DNA from: a virus | Strand: one strand, 5' to 3' | DNA length: 64,000 bases | IMG/VR virus record: IMGVR_UViG_3300037264_004281 | Span: 1 to 64,000 of that record | Shown: piece by piece, positions 7,704-17,100 of the stretch | How positions within the stretch are numbered: the first letter of the stretch is position 1 | How the letters are laid out: the number at the start of each line of letters is the position of its first letter | Program-made: the position numbers and the translations under genes | The notes under the pieces: generated by a model | Seen by the model: only the letters and a program-made list of their open reading frames with translations | The model's database searches: none | What the model was told of the DNA's origin: nothing

Positions 7704-7817
7704 AAAAACTTGACTTATTAGGTTTAATATAGTAAATTAAATGCAATTAAAGTGAAAAAAAATTCATTTTATCAAAGTGACTAAATATATATTTCCGATT
7801 TGACACTATAAAACACT

Positions 7818-7961
7818 ATGGATCAATCTGATATAAAATATATAATTGAGTTGCTTTTAGATGCAAAATTAACAACCGAATGGGATACCGTGGAAGAAGC
7901 CATAGAATCATTAAAAGAATTTTTAGATGAAGATTTTTCTGTGGATCCTGATAACGTATGA
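7818..7961 (+). CDS. very small acidic protein
   Basis: This 47-residue ORF opens at an ATG and ends in TGA overlapping the ATG of the next gene (ATGA). It is acidic and likely helical (TTEWDTVEEAIESLKEFL). The stop/start overlap with a clear downstream gene, and its sensible amphipathic composition, support it as real. Function unknown. The 114-bp gap before it holds a possible TTGACT at 7710 but no convincing -10 box at normal spacing except TAAATT at 7733. Confidence 0.5.
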   Translation: MDQSDIKYIIELLLDAKLTTEWDTVEEAIESLKEFLDEDFSVDPDNV

Positions 7962-8257
7962 TGACTTTATTGTGGATTATTGGAATATTTATATCAATTG
8001 TATCTTTAGTAATTTGTATTTTTCTCATTAAAATTATTAGAATTCAACTTGCTAAGGTTCGTACATATGAATCTTGGATTGTGGAATTTAAGGAAGATGT
8101 AAAGAAAACTTTAGAACACATGGAAGGAATAGACTCTAAAGGAACGTTTGCTACATCCCTAAATGAAAAAGGAATATTTCAATCCGATGATGAGGTTGGT
8201 CAAATTTTTTCGGAAATAAAAGTTTTGATAGAAAAATTAAATCAAAGGACTGAATAG
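7958..8257 (+). CDS. small membrane-anchored protein
   Basis: A 99-residue protein with one strong N-terminal transmembrane helix (about residues 3-26, LLWIIGIFISIVSLVICIFL) and a cytoplasmic-looking charged, helical remainder ending in a short coiled coil. It is translationally coupled to the 47-residue ORF upstream and is followed 4 bp later by the sigma-factor gene. No family recognised. Confidence 0.6.
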   Translation: MMTLLWIIGIFISIVSLVICIFLIKIIRIQLAKVRTYESWIVEFKEDVKKTLEHMEGIDSKGTFATSLNEKGIFQSDDEVGQIFSEIKVLIEKLNQRTE

Positions 8258-8261
8258 GTCT

Positions 8262-9098
8262 ATGAAAAATAAAAAAAAAAGTTATAAAAAAAATATTAAG
8301 AAGATAGTCACCAAAAAGAAATTTAAGAAAAAAATTTCTAAAATATCAAAAAAAGTTAAACCAGAAATTGTAAAAAAAGAAAGAAAGCGTAGAACCAAAA
8401 ATCCAACTAGGATGTATTTTACACAAGAAACCGAAGATGCTATTGTAGAATATAATAATACTGAAGCAGAAGAGGTTAGGAATCAAATTTTTAGAGAGAA
8501 AATTCATTTTTCTTTTCAAAAACTAGTAGAAAACATTTTTAATACTTTTAAGTTTTCTTATTTCGAGACTGGACCGCTGGATGTTCAGAAAGAATGTTTA
8601 TCGCATTTAGTAGCCAATATACACAAATATAAGAAAAATAAAGGAAAGGCGTTTTCATATTTTTCTATTATAGCGAAGCATTATCTTATTTTATTAAATA
8701 ATACAAATTATAAAAAATTTAATCAGAATGTGGAAATTGGAGAAGAACGGGATGAACATACAATACAACTTCAACATGTCGACAAACATCATTTTCAAGA
8801 AGAAATGTCGGATTTTATTAAATTAATAATAAAATTTTGGGATTCAAACATTGATCGTATTTTTACTAAATCCAGAGATTTAAATATAGCAAATGCAGTT
8901 ATAGAATTGTTTAGAAATTCGGATCGAATAGATGCTTATAATAAAAAAGCATTATATCTTTATATAAGAGAAATGGCAGCATGTAAAACTCAACAAATAA
9001 CTAAAGTTATAAATAAAATGAAAGAATATCATACTGATATTCAAAAATCATATGTAGAGGATGGATATTTCGTTTCAGATTCGTTTGGCGTAGTTTAA
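8262..9098 (+). CDS. gp55-like late-transcription sigma factor
   Basis: This 278-residue protein has a very basic, Lys-rich tail of about 50 residues, then a helical domain. Blocks such as RMYFTQETEDAIVEYN, FQKLVENIFNTFKF, VQKECLSHLVANIHKY and KAFSYFSIIAKHYL match the pattern of T4 gp55-type sigma factors (compare the LSKRFNF and HAYITQACFNAFVQRI regions of gp55). gp55 is a minimal sigma that directs host RNA polymerase to a short late promoter element, normally with sliding clamp and co-activator gp33, neither of which is in this window. The gene is followed by a terminator. The TA(T/C)TTAT(A/T) octamers are the obvious candidate target. Confidence 0.75.
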   Translation: MKNKKKSYKKNIKKIVTKKKFKKKISKISKKVKPEIVKKERKRRTKNPTRMYFTQETEDAIVEYNNTEAEEVRNQIFREKIHFSFQKLVENIFNTFKFSYFETGPLDVQKECLSHLVANIHKYKKNKGKAFSYFSIIAKHYLILLNNTNYKKFNQNVEIGEERDEHTIQLQHVDKHHFQEEMSDFIKLIIKFWDSNIDRIFTKSRDLNIANAVIELFRNSDRIDAYNKKALYLYIREMAACKTQQITKVINKMKEYHTDIQKSYVEDGYFVSDSFGVV

Positions 9099-9120
9099 TG
9101 TGTTTAAAAAAATGTAATAG

Positions 9121-9146
9121 ACTCGCTCAATTTGGGCGAGTTTTTC
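9121..9146 (+). terminator. rho-independent terminator
   Basis: ACTCGCTC pairs with GGGCGAGT (one T-G wobble) around an AATTT loop and runs into TTTTT. It ends the sigma-factor unit; a promoter octamer follows directly. Confidence 0.9.
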
Positions 9147-9154
9147 TATTTATG
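9147..9154 (+). promoter_or_regulatory. candidate late promoter octamer TATTTATG
   Basis: It lies between the terminator at 9121 and the ATG at 9160, 5 nt before the start codon. The terminator/octamer/start arrangement is the same as at 6602-6654. Confidence 0.55.
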
Positions 9155-9159
9155 TATAT

Positions 9160-9534
9160 ATGAATAATTTAGATTTTGAAATTTGTGAGAATAAAACGTT
9201 TCGTGAGTTGTGTAAAGACATCATCCATAGGTCTGAAGCCAAAAAAATTCAAATTGATATGATTTTGAATGATGTGAGGACACAAATTAAGGATCAAAAC
9301 AGTGCGCTAATGTTTGTTCCTCAGTTAAAAGCTTTATTAGATACGGGGGTTAAAAACGATGAACAATTAATAAAATTGGCAGCAGTTTTTCAAAGATTAC
9401 AATCCACACAAATTGAAGCATCTGGTGGAGAAGGGTCTGGATTATCCGAAGAAGATAAAGAGCAATTGCTACGGGAGGTAGAAATTGTTAAAAAGGAAAT
9501 AGAAGTTCCAATTAGTCAAAGCCTTTACCTATAA
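9160..9534 (+). CDS. hypothetical protein at head of baseplate operon
   Basis: A 124-residue, mostly helical, acidic protein with no recognised domain. The first 90 residues look like a helical bundle; a Gly/Ser-rich linker (EASGGEGSGL) precedes a final helix. It is the first gene of the long structural cluster and is separated from the spike gene by 7 bp, so a role in tail assembly is possible but not shown. Confidence 0.6.
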   Translation: MNNLDFEICENKTFRELCKDIIHRSEAKKIQIDMILNDVRTQIKDQNSALMFVPQLKALLDTGVKNDEQLIKLAAVFQRLQSTQIEASGGEGSGLSEEDKEQLLREVEIVKKEIEVPISQSLYL

Positions 9535-9541
9535 AAATAAT

Positions 9542-11119
9542 ATGTCCTACTGGAAAGAAAGCGGTAAAAATTTTAGAACTTTAGATAATTTTAGCCTTGT
9601 TACTACTCAAACAAATATAGCAGGAGGAGCACTAGGAGAATTTTATGAATTAGAATTGGGAATTGTTCTTGATATTGTTTTAGATGAAACTCACGCTATA
9701 TTTTCTGTTGGAAATAAATTACATTCGAGTATAGATGCTGACCGTTGGCCTGAAGATTTAGAGGGAAAACTAGCATCACGAAAAGATAAAGACCTTTCGT
9801 GGATTGGGCGAGCACTTATCAGACCTTTACAATCGGAAAAAACAACTGAAAAAGCAAGTTTACCTTGGGCTTTTCCATTAGAAGGAAATTTTTCAGAATA
9901 TCCACTGATTAATGAAACGGTTATTTTAGTAAGATATATAGATAAATGGTTTTATACTAAAAAAGTTAATTTAAAAAATTGGCCGCACGGCGGGTTAGAT
10001 TTTGGAATTGAATCGTCTAATAGTGGAGTACAAAATCCAGAATTATACTCGGATCCTTCTACTCCCTATAAAGGACCAAAATCCGTAACAAAATATCATG
10101 GTGGTAATAATTATGAAGGAGTTGCTGGAAGATATTATATTTCTAATAATAAAATAAGAACTGTAAAACGATATGAAGGAGATTTATTGATAGAAAGTCG
10201 ATTTGGACAGACGATTCATTTTACTTCTTATGATAAAAATAGAAATAACGACATAGGACATTCAGGAAATACAGACTATAGGAACGGTGGGAACCCAATG
10301 ATTTTAATTAGAAATCGCCAACGTCCATTGTTAAAACAAGGCCAGAAATTGGAGCTAAAAAACAGTCCAAACAAATCTTTGATTATAGGTACTGAGGCAG
10401 AAAAAAATGTTGGAGGATATTTAGAAGAAAATATTAATCACGATGGATCTTCTATTCATATTACTAGCGGACAAACTATAAGTGAGTGGGTTACAACCTG
10501 CTACAAAAAAATGTTTGGAAGTGGAGAAGAAGTACCGTCTTTTAATGGAAAAACAGATTTTAAATATCCAGTACAAAACGGAGACCAAATAGTAGTTAAT
10601 ACTGATAGATTGATATTATCTTCTAGGTATGGAGAAACATTTCATTTTTCTAAAAAAAGATATGGAGTAGTTACGGACAATGAATATTCGGTGGATGCAC
10701 ATCAACAAATGGTTTTAACAAGTAATACAAAGGTGGTTATTAATTCTCCGGCAATTTATTTAGGAGAATATGATGTAACCGATGAACCGGCATTATTGGG
10801 TCAAACTACGGTAAATTGGCTTTATGAAATGTGTAATTGGTTGTTAGAACACACTCATTGGTATTTACATTCTCACGTCGATGCTGGGAAAGAATCACCA
10901 TCGCAAACTCAACTTCCTGTTCAAGTCCAACGATTAATATCTTTAAGAGATAAGCTACATACGCTAATGAGTAAACGAGTATTTTTGACTGGGGGTGGAC
11001 TGGCAAAAGGTCAAAATGGAGGAGAAATTACTGATGGTACTCCTCCTGTAAAAATTAATACATCCAACGGAAATGGAGTACCGGGAGGATGGAAAGGTTC
11101 AAACTATAGACCATCATAA
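9542..11119 (+). CDS. probable baseplate hub/tail spike protein (gp5-like)
   Basis: A 525-residue protein heading the baseplate cluster. The N-terminal part (about residues 35-150) reads like an OB-fold, with alternating beta strands (YELELGIVLDIVLD, ETVILVRYIDKWFY). The middle has repeated 'gain'-type strands (LLIESRFGQTIHF and LILSSRYGETFHFS) as in VgrG/gp5 spike proteins. The C-terminal region has a His-rich segment (HTHWYLHSHVDAG) that could bind metal. No lysozyme domain as in T4 gp5 is visible. The gp25- and gp6-like neighbours support a baseplate role. Confidence 0.6.
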   Translation: MSYWKESGKNFRTLDNFSLVTTQTNIAGGALGEFYELELGIVLDIVLDETHAIFSVGNKLHSSIDADRWPEDLEGKLASRKDKDLSWIGRALIRPLQSEKTTEKASLPWAFPLEGNFSEYPLINETVILVRYIDKWFYTKKVNLKNWPHGGLDFGIESSNSGVQNPELYSDPSTPYKGPKSVTKYHGGNNYEGVAGRYYISNNKIRTVKRYEGDLLIESRFGQTIHFTSYDKNRNNDIGHSGNTDYRNGGNPMILIRNRQRPLLKQGQKLELKNSPNKSLIIGTEAEKNVGGYLEENINHDGSSIHITSGQTISEWVTTCYKKMFGSGEEVPSFNGKTDFKYPVQNGDQIVVNTDRLILSSRYGETFHFSKKRYGVVTDNEYSVDAHQQMVLTSNTKVVINSPAIYLGEYDVTDEPALLGQTTVNWLYEMCNWLLEHTHWYLHSHVDAGKESPSQTQLPVQVQRLISLRDKLHTLMSKRVFLTGGGLAKGQNGGEITDGTPPVKINTSNGNGVPGGWKGSNYRPS

Positions 11120-11122
11120 TAC

Positions 11123-11130
11123 TATTTATA
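11123..11130 (+). promoter_or_regulatory. candidate late promoter octamer TATTTATA
   Basis: The octamer begins 3 bp after the spike gene stop and ends 5 nt before the ATG at 11136. It helps decide the start of the next gene, whose frame is open further upstream inside the spike gene. Confidence 0.55.
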
Positions 11131-11135
11131 TACAT

Positions 11136-11753
11136 ATGAAGAAAACTGAACTTACAGAGATTATAAGAGAAATAGTAGCCGAAGAAATTCGAATACAACT
11201 TCCTAGTGCTATTGCGGAAGTATTTCAGAATTTTATGGGAAAAAAGTCTACTATTACAGAGAGAGTGGAATCCAAGAAAAAAGATATTTCTGAAGAAATT
11301 GAACTTAAGAAATCTTTAAAGGAACTTATGGATGGTCCATCTATTATGCCATCTAAATCTTCCATTCCAAAAGCTCCCAGAAAATATACCAAAAACCCAA
11401 TATTAAATGAAGTCTTAAATGAAACCAGACCATTTAATTCTCAAGAAAGATTTCAAAATACTGCTATGGGAGGGGGAATGGTAGCATCAATGCAATCTAC
11501 TTCAGATGTTCCGTTTACAAAAAATACTCCGAATATGGGAGATTTAATTAATAATAATAATAATGAGTTATCGCCTCCCATATCTCACGCAACTTTGTTA
11601 AGAGAAGATCACGCGCCACTATCAGCATTACCAGAAGGAATATCTGTATTAGATGTTAAGCAATCGGCTCCACCCGAAGTTAAAAAAGCACTAACTAGAA
11701 ATTATTCTGAAATGATGAAACTCATTGACAAAAAGAAAAAAGGAATAATTTAA
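11136..11753 (+). CDS. hypothetical protein with capsid-targeting-like N-terminus
   Basis: A 205-residue protein of unknown function. The N-terminal helix KTELTEIIREIVAEE resembles that of other proteins here and the T4 capsid-targeting sequence, with a possible gp21-type cleavage site IVAE/E. The rest is Lys/Glu- and Pro/Ser-rich with Asn repeats, so probably extended. The frame is open from 11073, but that codon overlaps the spike gene; the ATG at 11136 after the octamer is preferred. The stop is 1 bp before the gp25-like gene. Confidence 0.55.
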   Translation: MKKTELTEIIREIVAEEIRIQLPSAIAEVFQNFMGKKSTITERVESKKKDISEEIELKKSLKELMDGPSIMPSKSSIPKAPRKYTKNPILNEVLNETRPFNSQERFQNTAMGGGMVASMQSTSDVPFTKNTPNMGDLINNNNNELSPPISHATLLREDHAPLSALPEGISVLDVKQSAPPEVKKALTRNYSEMMKLIDKKKKGII

Positions 11754-11754
11754 A

Positions 11755-12177
11755 ATGCCCATTGTGAAAAACACTCCAATTGGAATAGTATTGCCGATCC
11801 AGAATGGACCGAAAAGCGGGTATTTTGACCAATCGTTTGACTCATTTACGCAAATGAGAATGAATATAATAAATCTTCTTAGAACTGTTCCGGGTGAAAG
11901 GAGAATGCAACCTATTTTTGGATGTAGATTGTGGAATGTAGTATTTGAACAAAATACAAAAGTCCTTGAAGCACAGATTAACAATATAATAAGAGAAGAT
12001 GTAACACGATGGATTCCCGGAATATCTATAAAAGATATTACTACTAAATATTATTCAGATGATGGAAGAGTAAATTTAGTTGATATTTATAAAATATATG
12101 TTTCAATTCAATTTGTGATTGAGGCGATAAATCAAGATGATGTCGTTGAGATTTATTTAGACCGAGGACTTGTGTAA
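11755..12177 (+). CDS. 25: baseplate wedge protein, gp25-like
   Basis: A 140-residue protein of the GPW/gp25 family. It shows the family hallmarks: an early Met-rich helix followed by INLLRTVPGERRMQPIFGC, then a conserved helix and closing beta strands (KIYVSIQFVI). gp25 is a structural part of the baseplate wedge and sheath initiator in contractile tails and resembles T6SS TssE. The neighbouring gp6-like gene fits the T4/T6SS pairing of these proteins. The length is normal for the family (T4 gp25 is 132 residues). Confidence 0.9.
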   Translation: MPIVKNTPIGIVLPIQNGPKSGYFDQSFDSFTQMRMNIINLLRTVPGERRMQPIFGCRLWNVVFEQNTKVLEAQINNIIREDVTRWIPGISIKDITTKYYSDDGRVNLVDIYKIYVSIQFVIEAINQDDVVEIYLDRGLV

Positions 12178-12181
12178 AATT

Positions 12182-14158
12182 ATGCCAACTACAACTGATA
12201 AATCATTTACCCCAACAAGTAAAGAAGTTAGATATATAAACAGAGACTTTGGGCAATTGAAAGAAGCGTTGATTTCTTTTAGTAAAACTTATTTCCCAAA
12301 TACTTATAAAGATTTTTCTCCTTCTGCTCCAGGAATGATGTTTATTGAAATGGCTTCTTATGTTGGAGATGTATTAAGTTATTATACGGATTATGCATTT
12401 AAAGAAGGACTAATTCAATATGCAACCGAAAGAAAAAATATCATTTCTTTAGCGAAGTATTTGGGATATGTTCCAAAACCATCTAAATCTTCAACGGGAC
12501 CATTGGATTTGTTTCAATTATGTCCTTCTAAAGATACTGGGACTGGAGATTATACTCCAGACCCAGATTATATGTTGAATGTTAAGGAAAATTCTCAGTT
12601 TTCAAATAACCAAGGAAGTTATTATGTTTTAAAACAAAGCGTTGATTTTTCTTTAAGTTCATCATTGTCCCCAAGAGTTGATTCAGTATATTCAAGAAAT
12701 GCAGATGGAACTCCTCAGTTTTTTATATTAAAGAAACAAGGTACTATAGTATCTGGCCAAGTTTTAACGAAGCAACAAACAATAACAACTCCGTCTCAAT
12801 TTTTAAAAATTTATTTGGATGAAGACAATGTATTAGGAATTGTGGATGTTGTAGATTCAGATAATAACAAGTGGTATGAAGTTGATTATTTAGCACAAGA
12901 ACTCGTTCCTACCGTTGTTCCGAACGATGTTTCTTACGAAGGAACTTTATCTCAGTATAAAGATTCTATTCCATATATTTTACATTATTTAAAAACTTCT
13001 CGCAGATTTACTAAAATCGTAGATGAAAATAATCTTACATATTTAGAATTCGGAGCGGGTGTGGATGGAATAGATGATGAGATTGTAACATTTAATCCGG
13101 CTTTAATAGGAGTTGGATTAACAAATATTAATAATGTTAATGTTCCTTTAGATCCTAGTAACTTCTTGAAGGGCGAAAGCTACGGAATTGCTCCATCAAA
13201 TACAACATTAACAATTAGATATTTAGTCGGTGGAGGAATACAATCTAATTGTGCATCGGACGACGTTAAAAATATAATTTCTGTGGATTTTGCCAATTCA
13301 TCCGAAGGGTTATTACCTGAAAAATCCAATCTTCTCAATACAGTTAAGAATTCTTTAGCAGTTACTAATCCAGAACCATGTACGGGAGGAGACGATGCGG
13401 AAACCAATGAACAAATTAAATTAAATGCAATATCTAATTTTTCTGCCCAAAACAGAGCAGTTACAAGGGAAGATTATTTAGTACGTGTTTATTCTTTGCC
13501 ACCCCATCTTGGATCTATTGCCAAAGCTCAGGTTATTTCAGATGTAAGCTTACATAAAGAAGTTAATAAAATTTTAGTTGGATCCATTGGTAATACGGTA
13601 ACGACTTTGATAGATAATAATATAAATAATTATTTTAGACGCTTATCATACGATATAACTAACCCATTTAGTATTAATATATATATTCTATCCTATGATG
13701 GAGATAAGAAATTAACCAAACCAAATGAAGCATTGGTAACTAATCTTATTAGTTACTTAAAGCAATATAAAATTGTAAGTGATGGAATAAATATAATAGA
13801 TGGATATATTATTAATATAGGCGTGGAATTTGCCATAACTGTATATAAAGGATTTAATAAAAAAGATGTACTTTTGGATTCAATAAATGCTGTTAAGAAC
13901 TTTTTTAACATTGACCAGTGGAATTTTTCTCAACCTATTAATACTAGTCAATTACAATTGGAAATTGCAAAAGTAGAAGGAGTACAATCAGTAGTAAATG
14001 TGAAAATTGTAAATAAAACTATATTAGATGGAAATTATTCAGTTATAGAATATGATATCAAATCTGCTACTAAAAATGGTATTATTTATCCATCGGTGGA
14101 CCCATCTATTTTTGAAGTGAAATATCCGGATTCTGATATTAAAGGTACTTGCTTATAA
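12182..14158 (+). CDS. 6: baseplate wedge protein, gp6/J-like
   Basis: A 658-residue protein. The N-terminus has RYINRDFGQLKEALISFS and DFSPSAPGMMFIEMASYVGD, typical of T4 gp6-like wedge proteins (the gpJ/TssF-type core). A conserved segment near ETNEQIKLNAISNFSAQNRAV and REDYLVRVY fits the gpJ-like domain. gp6 forms the ring joining the baseplate wedges. A TTG at 12170 lies in frame but inside gp25; the ATG at 12182, 4 nt past the gp25 stop, is preferred. It has no evident ribosome binding site. Confidence 0.85.
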   Translation: MPTTTDKSFTPTSKEVRYINRDFGQLKEALISFSKTYFPNTYKDFSPSAPGMMFIEMASYVGDVLSYYTDYAFKEGLIQYATERKNIISLAKYLGYVPKPSKSSTGPLDLFQLCPSKDTGTGDYTPDPDYMLNVKENSQFSNNQGSYYVLKQSVDFSLSSSLSPRVDSVYSRNADGTPQFFILKKQGTIVSGQVLTKQQTITTPSQFLKIYLDEDNVLGIVDVVDSDNNKWYEVDYLAQELVPTVVPNDVSYEGTLSQYKDSIPYILHYLKTSRRFTKIVDENNLTYLEFGAGVDGIDDEIVTFNPALIGVGLTNINNVNVPLDPSNFLKGESYGIAPSNTTLTIRYLVGGGIQSNCASDDVKNIISVDFANSSEGLLPEKSNLLNTVKNSLAVTNPEPCTGGDDAETNEQIKLNAISNFSAQNRAVTREDYLVRVYSLPPHLGSIAKAQVISDVSLHKEVNKILVGSIGNTVTTLIDNNINNYFRRLSYDITNPFSINIYILSYDGDKKLTKPNEALVTNLISYLKQYKIVSDGINIIDGYIINIGVEFAITVYKGFNKKDVLLDSINAVKNFFNIDQWNFSQPINTSQLQLEIAKVEGVQSVVNVKIVNKTILDGNYSVIEYDIKSATKNGIIYPSVDPSIFEVKYPDSDIKGTCL

Positions 14159-14170
14159 GGAATAAAAAAT

Positions 14171-17100
14171 ATGCATCATTTTATATATCCATCCAAAGAT
14201 ACTTACATATCAAATCGTGCCGGATATGCCGAAAAAAATTTCGGCATAGATGAATTATTACAAATCGGCACCTCAAATGTTACTACAAAAACATTGGCAA
14301 CAACAAGAGATTATAACTATACAAGTAATTATGTTAATGAGTATCCAGTTCAGGATTTTACTGGAATTTTTACTGGGTCACTAAAAGGTATAGCAACAGT
14401 TTATGGTAATTTGAGTGGTTTATCTTTATTTACTTCTTCTTACTTTAGTGGATCAATAGATGGTGAAATAATTGCTGAATATAGTGGAAGTATTTCTGGT
14501 AGTTTAGTTGGATTTTTAAGTAGTTCGCTAGATACTGATAATACATGGGTTGGAGAATTTACCGGACAACTTACTAGTTCCAACGGATGTTTGACTGGAA
14601 CATTAACAGGAACCGAAACAAGAAGTGAAAATTATTGGGTAAATACTACTGCCAAATATATTGATCGTTCTCTATTGCATTTTGATCTTACTAGTATTTT
14701 TGATGCAATTACAAGTGGATTAATTTTAAATCCAAAATTTCACTTAAAATTAAAAGTATGCAAAGAATATGAATTGCCTATAGCATATTCAATATATGCA
14801 CTACCTATAAGCCAAAGCTGGAATATGGGTGATGGATATTTTTCAGATGGAGGATCTTCCGTAGGAGCAAGTTGGCGATATAAAGATTGCGATAGTGGAA
14901 CACAATGGTATAGTCCTTATTCAAGTTCTGCCAGACCCCCAATTGATTTTATTTCTAATCCAGCGTTTTCTACTGGGTCTTTTGAATATGGTGGTGGAAC
15001 ATGGTATAGTGGATCATCTTGTTCTCAAAGTTTTAATTATGAGGCGTCTGATATTGACATGGATGTTACTTCTATTGTGGAACAGTGGTTAACCGGAAGT
15101 ATGCCAAATGAAGGATTTATTTTATTACATTCAGAAGAATTACAATCTACTGGTTCTGGATTTACATTGATGTTTTATAGCAGAGATACAAATACAATTT
15201 ATTCACCGTATTTGGATGTAATGTGGATGGGCAATGGAGAACCTTCAGGATCGAATTTTTTCACAACGGGTAGTTTTTCTACTGGTAGTGTTACAATTAC
15301 TACAGCATCTGTCGGAATTAATGGAAAAATTCAAAGTGGATCTACATTTGTTATTGATGGAGGAGTTAATGGAACGTTTTCCGCTAGTGTTTTTGCAAAA
15401 ATTTCTCCATATTATATTACCCAAAACAATTCTCTTATTAATCAGGAAGTTACATTATTTACGGGAAGTTTTACTGGTTCTTTAAATGGATTTGCCGTTA
15501 ACGTTTTGGGAACATTGAGTGGAAGCGGAATATTTACTTCATCATATTTTAGCGGATCTATAGATTTAAATCCAGAAATTTATGAAGTCTCCAATAATAT
15601 AACATTAAATACTTATGCTGGAATTTTTGACGGAACATTCACTGGGTCCTTGGATGGAGTTGCATTAAATGCATCTGGAACGTTGAGTGGAAGTGGAGTA
15701 TTTATATCGGAATATTTCAGTGGTTCTATTGATATAAATCCTCGTATTTTTGAACTCAATAATGCGGAAATATCTAGTAGTTTTATTAATGCATTAATCA
15801 GTGGATCTATTACCGGAAGTATATCATCATTGATTGGACAAGTTAGTAATTTTACTGGATCATTATCGGGAAATGTCAATGGAGGTTTGGATGGAGTTTC
15901 TACTAATATTTTAGGAACTTTAAGTGGAAGTGGAATATTTACTTCATCATATTTTAGTGGATCTGTTGATTATGTGTTAGTTGAATCGAATAACATCGGA
16001 GTATCTGGTAGTTTTGTTGAAGGATTATTAAGTGGGTCTATTAACACCACAGGAAGTATTTACTTGTTTAATGGACAGGTAAATAATTTTACGGGAAGCC
16101 TTAGGGGAAGTTTAACGGGATCACTAAACGGAACGTTCAACACGGATTTTAGTAATTTGGTTGGCAGAGGAATACTTACTTCTTCTTACTTTAAAGGATC
16201 AACCGATTCAATTCCGTTTATTTATGAATATAATAATGTTGAAATATCTAGTAGTTTTATTAATGCATTAATCAGTGGATCTATTACCGGAAGTATATCA
16301 TCATTGATTGGACAAGTTAGTAATTTTACTGGCTCATTATCGGGGAGTGTTAGTGGACCTTTAGATGGAGTTTGTACTAATATTTTAGGAACTTTAAGTG
16401 GAAGCGGAATATTTACTTCATCATATTTTAGTGGATCTATTGATTATGCTTCATTTGAATTGAATGATGTGGGTGTATCTGGTAGTTTTATCGAAGGATT
16501 ATTAAGTGGGTCTATTAACACCACGGGAAGTATTTACTTGTTTAATGGACAAGTAGATAATTTTACGGGAAGCCTTAGTGGAAGTTTAACGGGATCACTA
16601 AACGGAACGTTCAATACGGATTTTAGTAATTTGGTTGGTAGCGGTGTGTTTACTTCTTCTTATCTCAGTGGATCAACCACTGAATTTAGTTTGCTAATTT
16701 ATGAGTTAAACAACGCTTTAATATCTGGAAGCTTTATAAATGGAATATTGAGTGGATCTCTTAGTACAACGGGAAGTGTTTCTATATTTACGGGACAGTT
16801 AAGTGGATTTGGTGGAGTGTTGTCCGGAAGTATTTTACCGTTACCAATTTATATATCTGGAAGCAATCTTAATTTGCTAATAAGTGGGTCTATAGTCACA
16901 ACAGGAGATATTTCAATATTTTCTGGACAAGTAAATGATTTGACTGGAAGTTTTGGTGGAAATTTAACAGCATCATTAGGGGGAACATTTACGTCTAATT
17001 TTGGAATAATAAGTGGGAGTGGAATGTTTACATCTTCTTATTTCAGCGGATCCTTTGATTTAATTCCTAATATTGTAGAAGTTAATAATGTTGAAATTTC

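Noticed and set aside
7710-7738. Promoter TTGACT with TATAGT before the 47-residue ORF
   Set aside because: The two boxes are only 12 bp apart; the alternative TAAATT is weak, so no promoter was listed.
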